Assembly (NCBI GenBank): GCA_022747635.1 | Contig: JAKTNV010000004.1 | Location: forward strand, 18,972,969 to 19,036,968 | From: Hetaerina americana | Taxonomy: Eukaryota; Arthropoda; Insecta; Odonata; Calopterygidae | Reading direction: 5' to 3' | DNA: 64,000 bases | Part shown: positions 37,481 through 49,600 of the stretch, piece after piece | How the letters are laid out: every line of letters begins with the position of its first letter | Numbering within the stretch: position 1 is the stretch's first letter | Position numbers and translations under genes: made by a program | Notes under the pieces: model-generated | The model's input: the letters and a program-made list of their open reading frames with translations, nothing else | What the model was told of the DNA's origin: nothing | Database searches by the model: none

Positions 37481-38079
37481 ACATTCTAATTCTCACAGTC
37501 ATGAAAATTCTACATATGAAACTAATATTTACAGAAGGTACTAGTAGCTTCAATCTTCATACCATTTCATATTTAGTCTTTTGTGTCTGTATTTTGTTCT
37601 TCTTTGGGTAAGATGAATTTAATTAACTGTGACTATATGTTTTACCAAATTTAAGGAACACTAACATCTTAGTTTCATATACTGCATTTTTATTACTTCC
37701 CAAGGATCCATTACTGATTGATGGAGGCTGAGAGTCTTAATTATTTGGTAATAATGCTCACAGCAGGATAAAAAATAAAGTTTAAAGGGGTGGTTCTTCA
37801 GCTGCATCCCAGAGTGAAGTTATTAAGATTGCCCCAAATATCAGTCCATATATTGAGATTTGAAGAAGCCCAGAGTATATTGTCTCAAAATCTTGATGAC
37901 AAAACATTATTTTTGAAATTATATCATCTAGGTCATTTTTCAGATATTATATGTATCTGGAAGAGTATGTTACAAATTCATCAGATCTTGAAATAGCTTT
38001 CATCATGATTTATCTAGCGTAGATTATATATCCAAGTATTCCTTTCAGTCATCCAGCACTGCAAGTCTTTCAGCTTCCA

Positions 38080-38400
38080 GCAAGCCCAAATGCTGCTGAT
38101 TCATCATTGGCCTAACTAGACATAATAAGGCTATCCTCTTCCTTTCCATTTCTCAATTGCCCAATGTACTCCCCTCTATCACAGTCTTCAACATTCCATT
38201 CCCATTCAAAATGTTCTGCATCCATATTTCCTGTCACATTGTGATTTTTCCAATCAATCTTCTCTCCTCCCTCTCCATGCTTAATACTTCATCATTCGTT
38301 TTCCATCCAGTCCAGTTCACCTTTTCCATCATTATCCACACACACATTTCAAAAGCCTCCAAGCTATGCCCATAATCCTGCTTCAAAGGTAATATTTCTT
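38080..38400 (-). mobile_element. LINE C-terminal fragment
   Basis: Minus strand reads FEMWVWRRMEKVKWTGWKTN, then NDEVLSMEREERRLIGKI and a tail. This is the C-terminal block typical of the LINE family at 53220-54170. Confidence 0.65.
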
Positions 38401-39330
38401 TTCCCTACGAAATCTCGCACCATATCAAAATGTTAACGAACCTTTCCTAGGCATCCCCACTAAACGTCTAAGGGGGCTAGAGAGTGGAGTCACCCCGTCA
38501 GGGGGGGTTTACTACTGCCATAAAAGAAACTCCGCTTGCTGTTCATATGAATGCAGGGCCGGAAGACTCGCCAGCCGTCACTGTGTTTACTTAGGGGCCA
38601 GAGTTTTATTGGTAACCGGAAGCTTTGTATATATGAAAATTATAGCGTTCATACGGTCAAAAATAACATAACCCAATGGTGATTAACAGTTCAAGTTGCA
38701 GACGAAATCTTCTACAGAAGCTATTAAATAATTACTTACATGCATAATAATTATTTATTATGTAAAAATGAAGAACGTGACTACGAATACCAAATTAACA
38801 AGTGTAAAATTATTGATCAACGGGCGTGGTGGAGAAGAGAGTAAAATGCATTGACTTCTTAGACGAGAAAATATAGACAACCATTGAATGCAGACGAAAG
38901 AACCAAATAAGCCAAACTTAACTAAGATCCCGCAACAGCAATTATCACTTATATGGTTCATAATATGAATTTCGCAAAGCGAATTTATCTGAAGGAAATA
39001 GATCGTTTTATGGAAGCTTATCTACTTCCGTTGATGCCGTGAATCAATAAAGACAAAAAATCAAGTACGGTTTATGAAAGATTACTTGGACTTACGGAAA
39101 GATTATTATGCACGTTTTTTCCTTATGATTCGATCAATCAATCACAAAATTTCGGGTCAATGATGAGATTAGGTCTTACGCAATGGTGTCGATTATTAAT
39201 CCTTACTATGGTTTATTATTTTTCATGGTTAATTTATTTACGAATAAAGCACAAACATTTACATAATAGATATTAATAAGTGTTAAATAAATAAAACAGT
39301 GGAGACAAATACGAACCTAAATAGATACCC
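38401..39330. other. unassigned block inside a LINE
   Basis: Less AT-rich at its left end (for example GTCACCCCGTCAGGGGGG near 38495) than the neighbouring sequence. No coding motif or repeat relationship was recognised. It separates the C-terminal fragment at 38080-38400 from the RT fragment at 39440-40090, both on minus. Confidence 0.35.
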
Positions 39331-39439
39331 AAAAACATTCAGATATATAAGGCCGCATACTGAAAAAAGACAACCTTAAGTACATCGAGGTCACACATAG
39401 ATCTCATGAAGGTTTCAAAGTAGACCTGTTGGAATAATG

Positions 39440-40090
39440 CAGAAGTTACTTTTTCGGTTTCAGTTATTCCCGTACTTCTTTTGCCTTTAATTCCCCATAT
39501 GCATGGATGTTGAGAATCACAGGTAATAATGGACAAACCTTTATTACTCCTCTTCCCAACACTGCCCATTCGGACTCTCCATCTATCATTGCCACCTGAG
39601 CAGTCTGCGGCATGTAAAGGTTGCGAATAAGTCTCCTGACCATCCTATCTATTTTTATTTTCAGCGATATATTTATTAATTCTGCCTAATTCACTGTATC
39701 GAAATGCCTTTTGCCTATGCGTGAGTTCTAAGTTCCTGTCTATCAGTAATATCATTACAGTAATGAAATCACTAATGTCTCTCGCCTTCCTGAACCCAAA
39801 TTTATCATCTCCTAAGTATTCATTTGTGCTTCTCTCTATCCTTCTGTTAATGATCCTGAGGACCACTTGAGGAGGACGTGAAATCAAACTTATTGTCCTG
39901 TAGTCTTCACATCTGACGAAATATTCTGGCCCATTTACTCGCTAAAAATACTTAGAATTAGTACAGAAAAACTATTTCTTACAGTTTTTCCTAAACCTTT
40001 CAATAATTCCTATGGAATGTTGCCGATGCCTAAGGCTATATTGCCTTTTAGGTTCCTCAATGCCCTTTCTATATCACCGTCGATTAAGCC
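39440..40090 (-). mobile_element. LINE reverse-transcriptase fragment
   Basis: Minus strand: LRIINRRIERSTNEYLGDDK, then FGFRKARD (about 39870-39790), a FVDF-like segment, ELGRINKYIAENKNR and GNDRWRVRMGSVGKRSNKG. The frame changes where the RT should read GRGVRQGCPLSP. It ends about 540 bp upstream of NAE1. Confidence 0.65.
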
Positions 40091-40625
40091 TTGTAGATTT
40101 AATGCATATATTTTTATGTGTTGCAGAATTATTTATTGTTGTGACCATACAACAAAATATCTAAATAGAATATCATAATAGAGGCTAAGAGATTCGCAAA
40201 ACGGATAAAATATTTCCCTCTAAAGTATGGTGTATGTTGCAAAACAATTGGCTGTTATTAGTGATTTAATAGTGAGAGTAAAAATTACTTTAAATATTAC
40301 CCAGATTAATTCTCATTTATAATAATAATCCTCTAAAATAGGTAATGTGTTGGCTTTCTTCGCCCTGTAGCCCACGGTAAAATATATTAGGTCACGGCAG
40401 TGAGGATCATATCTACCTGTCTACAACGGCTAACTTTGTATTTAACTTAATGAAGAAAACATGTATCTCAAATGTAACAGAGAGGTCACACTTAGAGGCT
40501 TAGATGTATTTCTATATTTACATGGCAAGGTTGAGGCAGTTTACGCATGCTTAAAATGTCCGCCATGATTGCCGTAATTATTTTCGCATCTTCATTGTTC
40601 GTTGCTAACGTAAAGAATATAAAGC
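40091..40625. promoter_or_regulatory. upstream region of NAE1, promoter expected here
   Basis: No repeat is recognised in this 535-bp stretch. It should contain the NAE1 promoter and 5' UTR. No clear TATA box is seen, which is common for housekeeping genes. The placement is an inference. Confidence 0.4.
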
Positions 40626-43600
40626 ATGGCGTCTCCCTCCCCGAAATCTCCCGAGCAATCGGAAAAGGCCAAGAAATATGATCGCCAGCTTAGGTTTGTG
40701 GTATTTGAGATTTAATTACTAAATTTCTATGTAGCCGTTACAAGTTCGCAATTTAGTGAAACTAGTGAGGAATTTCATTTAATTCCTCTGAAGGGATCCT
40801 GGGTCTAAATTTATAGTTTTTAAGAGTTTAATGTTGTTAAAATAGTGTCACTGCGGAAAGTGAAAACATAATAAGAAATAAATTTGACAACGTATCCTTC
40901 TTAGAATGCTGTATAAATTAATACAAAGCTTGTTTTCGAGTATAGGCTTTGGGGTGATCATGGTCAGGCAGCTCTTGAAGCCGGGCATGTATGTTTAGTT
41001 AATGCTACTGGCCTTGGTACTGAAATTCTCAAGTCATTGGTACTTCCAGGAGTCGGATTCTTCACGATTATTGATGGAGCTAAAGTTACTGACGAAGACT
41101 TGAGTACCAAGTAGGTGTTACTTAAATTTGTACAGTGACTGAAAAGTTTGTTTAGAATTTTTTCTGCTGGTTAATTTGTGTATTTGTTGTGGTTCTTGGT
41201 TTTTAAATATATAGTACACCTAAGTTTTACTATATATTGCATAGCTTTTTTGTAGAACCAGAAAATATAGGGAAATCTCGAGCTGAAGCCACCACACAGC
41301 TCTTACTGGAGCTGAATCCTGATGTTAAGGGAGATTACGTTGATGAAGATGTGGAGCAGCTCCTGGAAAATTCACCAGACTTTTTCAATAATTTCTCCGT
41401 CGTAATTGCGACTTCATTAACAGAAAGGTGTGCTGCTTACTGAATTTTTTTTTATTCAAGGGAGTATCCACTTAAAAAGTATTTGAGAATTAAATGAAGA
41501 GTGATTGCCAAATAGCATTTTTTATTTTCAGGAAGTTGCTTCCTCTGGCAAAAAAGTTGTGGGAAGCAGGTGTTCCGCTGTTATATTGTCGAAGTTATGG
41601 AATGGCCTGCTGTATTCGAGTGCAAGTTCCCGAGCATACTGTTGCAGAGACTCATCCTGATAATATAGTGCCTGATTTGAGAATAGATCGGCCATTCCCT
41701 GGACTTATGTCACATTTTGAATCCATTGACTTTGAATCTCTTGATCAGAAGGACAAAGCACATGTACCCTATGTTATAATTTTGCTTCATTATCTCAAGA
41801 AATGGAAAGAGATGCATTCAGATACTCTGCCGTCAACTTATGATGAAAAGAAGATTTTCAGGTCTATGATAAAGGAAGGTGAAGTCAATTTTAAATTTTC
41901 ATTAAGAATAAGCTTTTTGAATATTTTCTCCATATCACGCAAATATTATATTACTGAGTTACTGATCTTATTAAATATTAACAGATTTGGGAGGATTTTA
42001 CGCGTATAATTATGTATTACACTCATTACTGTGATTCGCAGTAAGGTGGGTTTGACATTTATCCACTCAGTTGGTGTCATTTCTGAGTAATCAATTCAAA
42101 TTGGTTAGCTCCCAGCCATCCATACTTGACCCCCTACTAATTTTCTGGTTTATTAATGATCTGCCTGGATATTTCAATAGAAGTTCATCTCTATTATATG
42201 CTGGTGACACTTACAGCCTAATATATACTTGTAAAAATTCTAATTCTAGCAATTTATGTGGCTACAGCATATGATGAGATGCTGAAGTGATGTGGGTCTA
42301 ATTACACCATTTCAAACAATTATAACACTTCCTGTATTCATTTTCATGCTAACATGGCTAATCCTTTGGACGATTGAACTATTCGTGGGCCTTTCTGGGT
42401 ATCAAGTTCTGTAAAAGTTCTTGGGATCAATTTACATGAAACAATGCATGGGTTTATTCATGTGTCAGAAAAGGCTAAGAAACTGGCTGTCAGTATCTTC
42501 ATAATCAAAGAGTTTGCTCTTTTTGTGTCTGTGGTGCACTTAAATGTATTTTATAATGCTTAAGTTCATGCTCACCTGGAGTATGACAGACTGAGACATT
42601 TAATTGGGAAAGCCAGAAAACTCTTTCATAATTATTTATACTATTCACATTTTCTGGTTTGATATGGTGGAAAGATTCAAAATAAATTCTAAAATGCTTA
42701 TTTATTTTATTGATATATGGATGTGGTAGCTATCAACAATTAATATTCAATTGTTCCTGGCTCAACTTTGTGGGAAGTCATGTTAATTAAATGAAGAATA
42801 CAATGTATCCTTCAACTGTCCTTTATTCACGTACAACTAGTTTCAACGCTCAAGCGTCATCATCAGGTACAAATTAATCAAGTCCCAGTCCATTTATATA
42901 CCATTCATGAGGGAGAGGAGGGGTGGGTGAAGTAGGGGAAAGAAAGTGGGGTTGCGATCGGCGTTGATGGGGAGGGGTGTTAAGCATCAGGAAAGGTGAT
43001 TGGTTGGTTTACAGTGGGGTGGGGGGTGTGTCGGGTCTATCGGTGAAGGAAAGGGATACTTCCAGGATTGGGGAGAGGAATTCAAACGATAAATCGTTAA
43101 CCTAATGACCCGTTTTTAAATTCTTCCTGATTTCAAGCTCTTCTCACTTGTCCATCCTCATTCCTTTTTCCATCTGGTGTAAGAGTTCCGGGTTGAAATC
43201 ACTCCCATGATTTTTTTCCCATAGATACTTGGCGAAGTGTGATTGGTTGAGGTCACAGTTCCTGAAACAGCGTTAGTGTTCCTCCGCCCGTATTTTTAAT
43301 GATCTCTCCGTTTGACCTATATATATAGCACTACAGTTCCCACAAGTTAACTTATAAACGCCACTTTTATTTTGTGTACGTATTTTGTCTTTTGTAGTAT
43401 TCAAGAATGATTTTAAGTTATTCGTATGGTAAATAAATGAAAGGACTAACTTTGTAGTTCCACACGATAACGATTTATTCACACGACCCGGGTTTCGAAG
43501 TAAAACTTCATCATCAGGTGAGCTCTCTACATTTGCAGCCCTTCTTATATATACAGCCAGGGCGGGGGTGGGGTGGAGATAATCAGGAAGGTTTGGGAGG

Positions 43601-46600
43601 GGTAAAGTCAGGATTGGTTTGAGTGCCGGAGGGGAGGGCAGTTTGGCGTCCCCTCCGCGATGTTGATGGAATGTAGAGCGGGAGGGAGAAGTCTACATTG
43701 TAGAGCTCTCATGAGTCAGGGGATTAGAGAGGGTTAGATGAAGGGGAGGGGGGGTGTCATCGGCCACCGTGAGGATTGGGACTTTAAGGAGGGGAGAGTG
43801 GGAGGCATACAGAAATTCGTTAACAATATTTTCATTTAAACAAACACTATTTAAAATTTCTAAATGTTCTAAGGCGTCTAATCTATAGCCTTTGCTTTCA
43901 ACATGTAAAATTTCGAAATAAAAATCACTTTTGTGAAAAAAATTTTGTGAAATTTCACAAAAAGTATGTAAGAAACTTCCAAAATGTAGAATTAAGATAC
44001 CCCATTATAACAAATCAAGCCTCAGGGGCCTGCTCTCCCACACAAAGGACAGAATCCCATGTAAGGAAAAGAGTGCAGTATATAAGCTAAAGTGCGATTG
44101 CGGGGCAATATACCTCGGACAGACAGGGAGGAAATTCCAAGAACGAGTGAAGGAGCATCAAGCATGTGCAAGAAATAAAGAGATGAACTCTCAATTCGCA
44201 AAGCATTTGATTGATAATAACCATAAAAGTGATTTTGATTTCAAAATTTTACATGTTGAAAGCAAAGGCTATAGATTAGACGCCTTAGAACATTTAGAAA
44301 TTTTAAATAGTGTTTGTTTAAATGAAAATATTGTTAACGAATTTCTGTATGCCTCCCACTCTCCCCTCCTTAAAGTCCCAATCCTCACGGTGGCCGATGA
44401 CACCCCCCCTCCCCTTCATCTAACCCTCTCTAATCCCCTGACTCACGAGAGCTCTACAATGTAGACTTCTCCCTCCCGCTCCACATTCCATCAACATCGC
44501 GGAGGGGACGCCAAACTGCCCTCCCATCCGGCACGCAAACCAATCCTGACTTTACCCCTCCCAAACCTTCCTGATTATCTCCACCCCACCCCCGCCCTGG
44601 CTGTATATATAAGAAGGGCTGCAAATGTAGAGAGCTCACCTGATGATGAAGTTTTACTTCGAAACCCGGGTCGTGTGAATAAATCGTTATCGTGTGGAAC
44701 TACAAAGTTAGTCCTTCCATTTATTTATAATGAATCAGTTCCATAAAGTTACGCCAGAAACCATTAATTATTCGTATTGTAAAAAGCTATTCGAAATTTC
44801 TCCCTAGGAAAAAGGCTGGCTAACTTTGGTGAAATCAATTCATAATACAGGAGTTTGCATCATTTGTAACCTATTTCCTCCACATTAATTGGTTTGAACA
44901 AAAGATTGTATGCTTTGAAGGAACATTTTCTTTGCAGTATTTTGTCAGTTAAATTTTCTTTGTAGCCATTTTTCATTGCTAATCCTTCAATCGTTTTGAG
45001 TTCTTTAACAAAATTAATATTGGAAAGTGGAATGGCCAGCAGTCTGTTTAGTTTTAACAAAATTACTTTTGGAAAGAGGAATGGCCGACAAAATGGCATT
45101 ACAAATGGTGCAAACTCCTGTATTATGGATGTGCACTCAGGATGTTTACTTAGGAAAATTATTTCATTTTGACTTATTCATATTTAAAAGTAAACTTCTA
45201 TTTGCCAATCAGGAGTGTAATCATTTTTCACATTTACTGAAATGTCCATAATTTAATGCATTACCCTTTCGGTGCTTTAAAAGATATACTCTATATTTAC
45301 TCTGTATTAAAAATGAAAGAGTTAATAGTAACCTTGTGTTTTATGGTAGTAATTAATATAATTTTGGTCTGGAAGCAAAATGAGTTTTGGAAAGTTCCAA
45401 GAATGTTTTATGATGTTATGCTCTTCAGCATGAAAGTCTCGGAATATATAGGTATGTTCATTCTGAAGTTTTAAGCCAGTATAGACATACTGTGGTACTC
45501 ATGAATTTTAATAGAATTAATTTAAGTATGGGTAATCAACAGTTGGCATCTGTTATGAAAAGCTGTTTTCTTAAATATAATAACTATGATTTACCTTACC
45601 CTGGCAGGCTGTGGTGAAAATGATGAAGGAGTGAAACTTCTAGAGGCTAACCATGATGAAGCAATGAAAGCAGTTAACTATGCTCTCTGTCCGACGACCA
45701 TTCCTCAAGTTGTTCAAGAAATTCTCGATGATGACGCATGTATCAACTTGACATCCAAGGTAATTTTTTTCATTCCATTTAACAATTCAGTCTGAAAATT
45801 TAATTTTTAATTCGAGTAGGGCCTCTGGGCATGAACTAATTTAATGGCTTGGCATCATTATGGTGTGATTCAGAGTTCCCAAGCTAAACACATCATTTTT
45901 GTGGTTGATATTGCAATATATAATGATGTGTATATGCATATTTTATACATTATTAACATCATGTTTATATACATAGATGGAAATGTGCATGTATGTGTAT
46001 GTAATTGGCATGAGATTGTTAGTTTTATGCTAAAATTTTCTTTTGGGAATGATTTGCATTGTAAAAGAGGTATTGAAAAATGTCACAACTTTCAGTTATA
46101 CTTGTCATCATGCACTAATAAGTAAGCATTTATTGGTCTCAAGGACATGCTGTTTGCAAGTTTAGGGAAAGATATATGCCAACATTATGTACTACTTATC
46201 AGTAAAATGTTGGGGACTTTTTACAATCTGCAGCTGATAATAATTTTTAACCCTTTCTCTGCAGCTCTCTCTCTCTGGAAACTTGCTCCTCACATGCAGA
46301 AAAAAGGGGGGTTATAATGTCTCCAAAAGCTTTATCTTTCTCGAAATGATAAAATAATCTCAATAATAAAAATATGGATTTGATAACATTAATAATCTAA
46401 ATTCACTGTCTATTTAATGGTAAATTTTGCACTCCACAGAAAGTTGAAAAGGCACATTCACAGCAGCCTATCATGCAAACGTAATAGGTACATTCACAGC
46501 AGTGGTAGGGTTAAAATATTCAAAATGTCATTTTCTTTTGTCTTTAGATTATAACTTAACATATAATGTTAATCCCATAGGAAGGACTTTGGGATCACTT

Positions 46601-49600
46601 TGTAATTGGCTGTGATTAGAATAACATGACACCAACACATTGTATAGGTCTCTTTAGATATAAGTTTAGATGATATTATTTTGGGTCTCTGGATTAAATT
46701 TTAATCTAGATGCAGAGATCTATTTTTAATACCCAAAGCGTAGGAGTAATGTAAGGGATAAATATGTAAACTGTTCTTCATAGACATGTCTGCAGCTGTT
46801 GCTTGACGAATTTTGCCAGGGTTCTTACTGCCTGTTTTTGCTATCTGAATTGTTACCCTTATCATTCCTGAGCTTTAAAAACTTAGTGGGAATATCCTAA
46901 AAAAACTCTATTTTGGATTTTTTATGTGTACATTGCTTCACATTTGTGCTATTCAAAATTAGAAAAAATTTGTCCTTGTCCTCATATTTGTGTATTACTT
47001 TTTATGCCTGTGATAGTGATTTTTGACTGCCTCTGTAATGTTTGCTCATTTTATTTTATGCTACCTTATAATCTCTGATTTTGATATTACTCCAGGAATT
47101 ACTCACTATTACTTGGAATTATTTTAATGCCTGACAAACTGGAGTGTTGAACACACAAAACTAAAATAAATGGATTTCTGAAGTTTTTCATCTTACAAGT
47201 CTTTGAGTCCCAAGTCTTCCTTTTCAGTATGAAATGAGAATAATTATAAGGTCACTGAATTAGAGATTGTATGAATACAGGTGACCTCAGAGCAAGAGCA
47301 GCTTAATGGATGGCCTCCAATGTAGTTACTGTGTTACTTTGGAGTTACATTTCTCGGGAGACTAGAGATGAATGTGTAAATCAATTAGTTTGTTATGATA
47401 ATAAAATGATAAATAAATACATAAATAATTAATTGTGGGTTTAGGAAAATTATATTTTCTACTTTCATAAATTAAATTATTTAGTTCACATTAATCCGAA
47501 AACAGTGCTTCAGCATTACAGTGGGTGTTTAATGATAATATAATGGTAGACAATTACAAGCACCCGAGCCCTAGATGGAGAATAACCAACCTAGGCGGGA
47601 ATTGAACCCGTGCCCTCTGTGTTGGAAGGCGAGCACGTTACCCCACCACCACTGAAAATCTCACAATGTTGAGAATTACTCACTAGGTTATGACAAAACA
47701 TAGAATATAAATCCACCATTTGTTTAAACAAGCAGTGGCAATGAATTAGCTAATAAAGGCCAAATTCCAAAAAAAATGCGGGTATACCTTATCATATAGG
47801 AGTTATTATTATTAACAGTAGTCAGCTAGCTTAGGGAAGGTTTTTGATAGATCATTGAAAGAAAAAGGGATCAGTGTTAGAGATAGGTAAAGGTAGCAAT
47901 ACCATTTGTTCGTCATTGTGTTATTCAATAATGATAATATATACTAATGATAAATTCCAAGGCAATAAGAACTCCCATTGTTAGAGCAAATTTGTATGTG
48001 GTAATTTTTCACCTTCACTTGTCCTGTTACATATCTATTAGGATCCAACAGATCTTTGATATTATTTAATGGCTTAGCTGCTTTCAAAGCCTGTGTAAAT
48101 AGCTATGTAATGTGTAAAGCAAAGTTCATGGTTATTGATTTAACTGTGTTCTTTTCTATATTTAAGATTTGAAGCATGATTGATCAACTTTGTCAAGTTT
48201 TCTGTATTCGCTCATGATTACCCCTTGAAGAAGTTTCCATATCTGCTTCTTCAAAGTATTTATTTTCTGTTATCCTTTTTAAGAATGAAAGAAAATGAAA
48301 ACTGATGTCTTGCCCCAATGGTGGCGGGGTTACATCCTCGTCTGCCAATCCTGAGGTTGCAGGTGTGATTCCCGCCGAGGTGGTTTTTCCTCCACCTAGG
48401 GCTTGGCTGTATGTAATGGTCAAATTGTTGTATCAATGTTCAAAGTCCGATGTAATGGTCAAAGTGCTGTTTTCTGATTAATGCAAGATAAATAAATAAA
48501 GGGAATGTTGAAATGAAATGTATCTAACTGCCATCTGTTAATGTCTGTGATTTTTTTAAAGTGGTATAAAAAACCACTCACCCATTGAAGCAAAAGGATA
48601 ATATGCATTTCATGCTACCATGCTGTCAGAGAACAGATCTGATGATTACATTTGAAATTTAATAATATATGCTTTTGGTGGGTCGCGGTAGTCCAGTGGG
48701 TAGAGTGTTGGGCTGCTGACCGGAGGGTCCCGGGTTCGATTCCGGGGCAAGGCACTCTGGGCACCTGCAGCTCCACCCAAGCTAAAGTGATTTTTCGGGT
48801 ACCAGATCTTCCTGGGAAACCATAACCGGCACAGGGAAAGGAACTGGCCCCCCTACCCTGATTTGTGAATTTCACATGCCGTCGGGCTTAATACTGGGTG
48901 AACTCTACCATCACCTACTAAACCGACCTTCGGGTTGATTACTGTGTTTATGGTTTTTATATGCTTTAATAACCAGACTATTAGCAATAACCAATTTTGA
49001 TGAACTAATGTTTACTTTAAGCATAAACACCAGGAAAAAATGCTGTTAAATTTTCTCATCATCTGCATGGAGAAATGAGATTTTATTATTATTATTATTA
49101 TTAAAAATACACATGTGCTAATAGACATTGTCAGGTGGCACACAAGTCCCAAATAATTGCAAAAGATAATACATAAAACCAGACAAACACAAATCTTTTT
49201 AACAAAACAAGTGAATCCTCATCCCATTTACAACCATTAATCAGCAAGAAAAAAAAGATACGTAAAAAAAATTAAGCTATAACATATAATACCATACACC
49301 ACACATAAATCAAATTTTGACATATATACCTTACATCTATTCTTAAAAGTATACACTCTGTTAGGAAAGGGCTCGAATATTTTTGCAGGTAAGGTGTTCC
49401 ACTCAACAATTGTTCTATTTAGAAAAGAAAATTTTTTTTTATTTGTCCTCTGTGCCCGGCATTTTATCGTAAATTTGTGATCATTTCTGCCTATAAAATT
49501 TGGGTTCCCCGCCTCTTTCCTAAGATCTGCCCAAGCTTTCTCCCCCTTCAAAATTCGGAACATTCCACAAAGTCTGCTTACTTTTCTTCTAGATTCTAGA

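Larger units (their letters stand above)
43430..44727. mobile_element. Penelope-like element with 503-bp inverted arms (PLE-2)
   Basis: Arms 43430-43932 (minus) and 44225-44727 (plus) are near-identical inverted copies of 503 bp. Each contains part of the GIY-YIG C-terminus, a GC-rich untranslated stretch, a TATATATAAG box and a hammerhead-like motif. The 292-bp spacer holds the unique part. A plus-strand frame runs from about 43985 to 44464: [58 protein letters not shown]. The GIY and YIG motifs have become AVY and YLG. The reverse transcriptase is absent. It lies in NAE1 intron 4. Confidence 0.85.
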
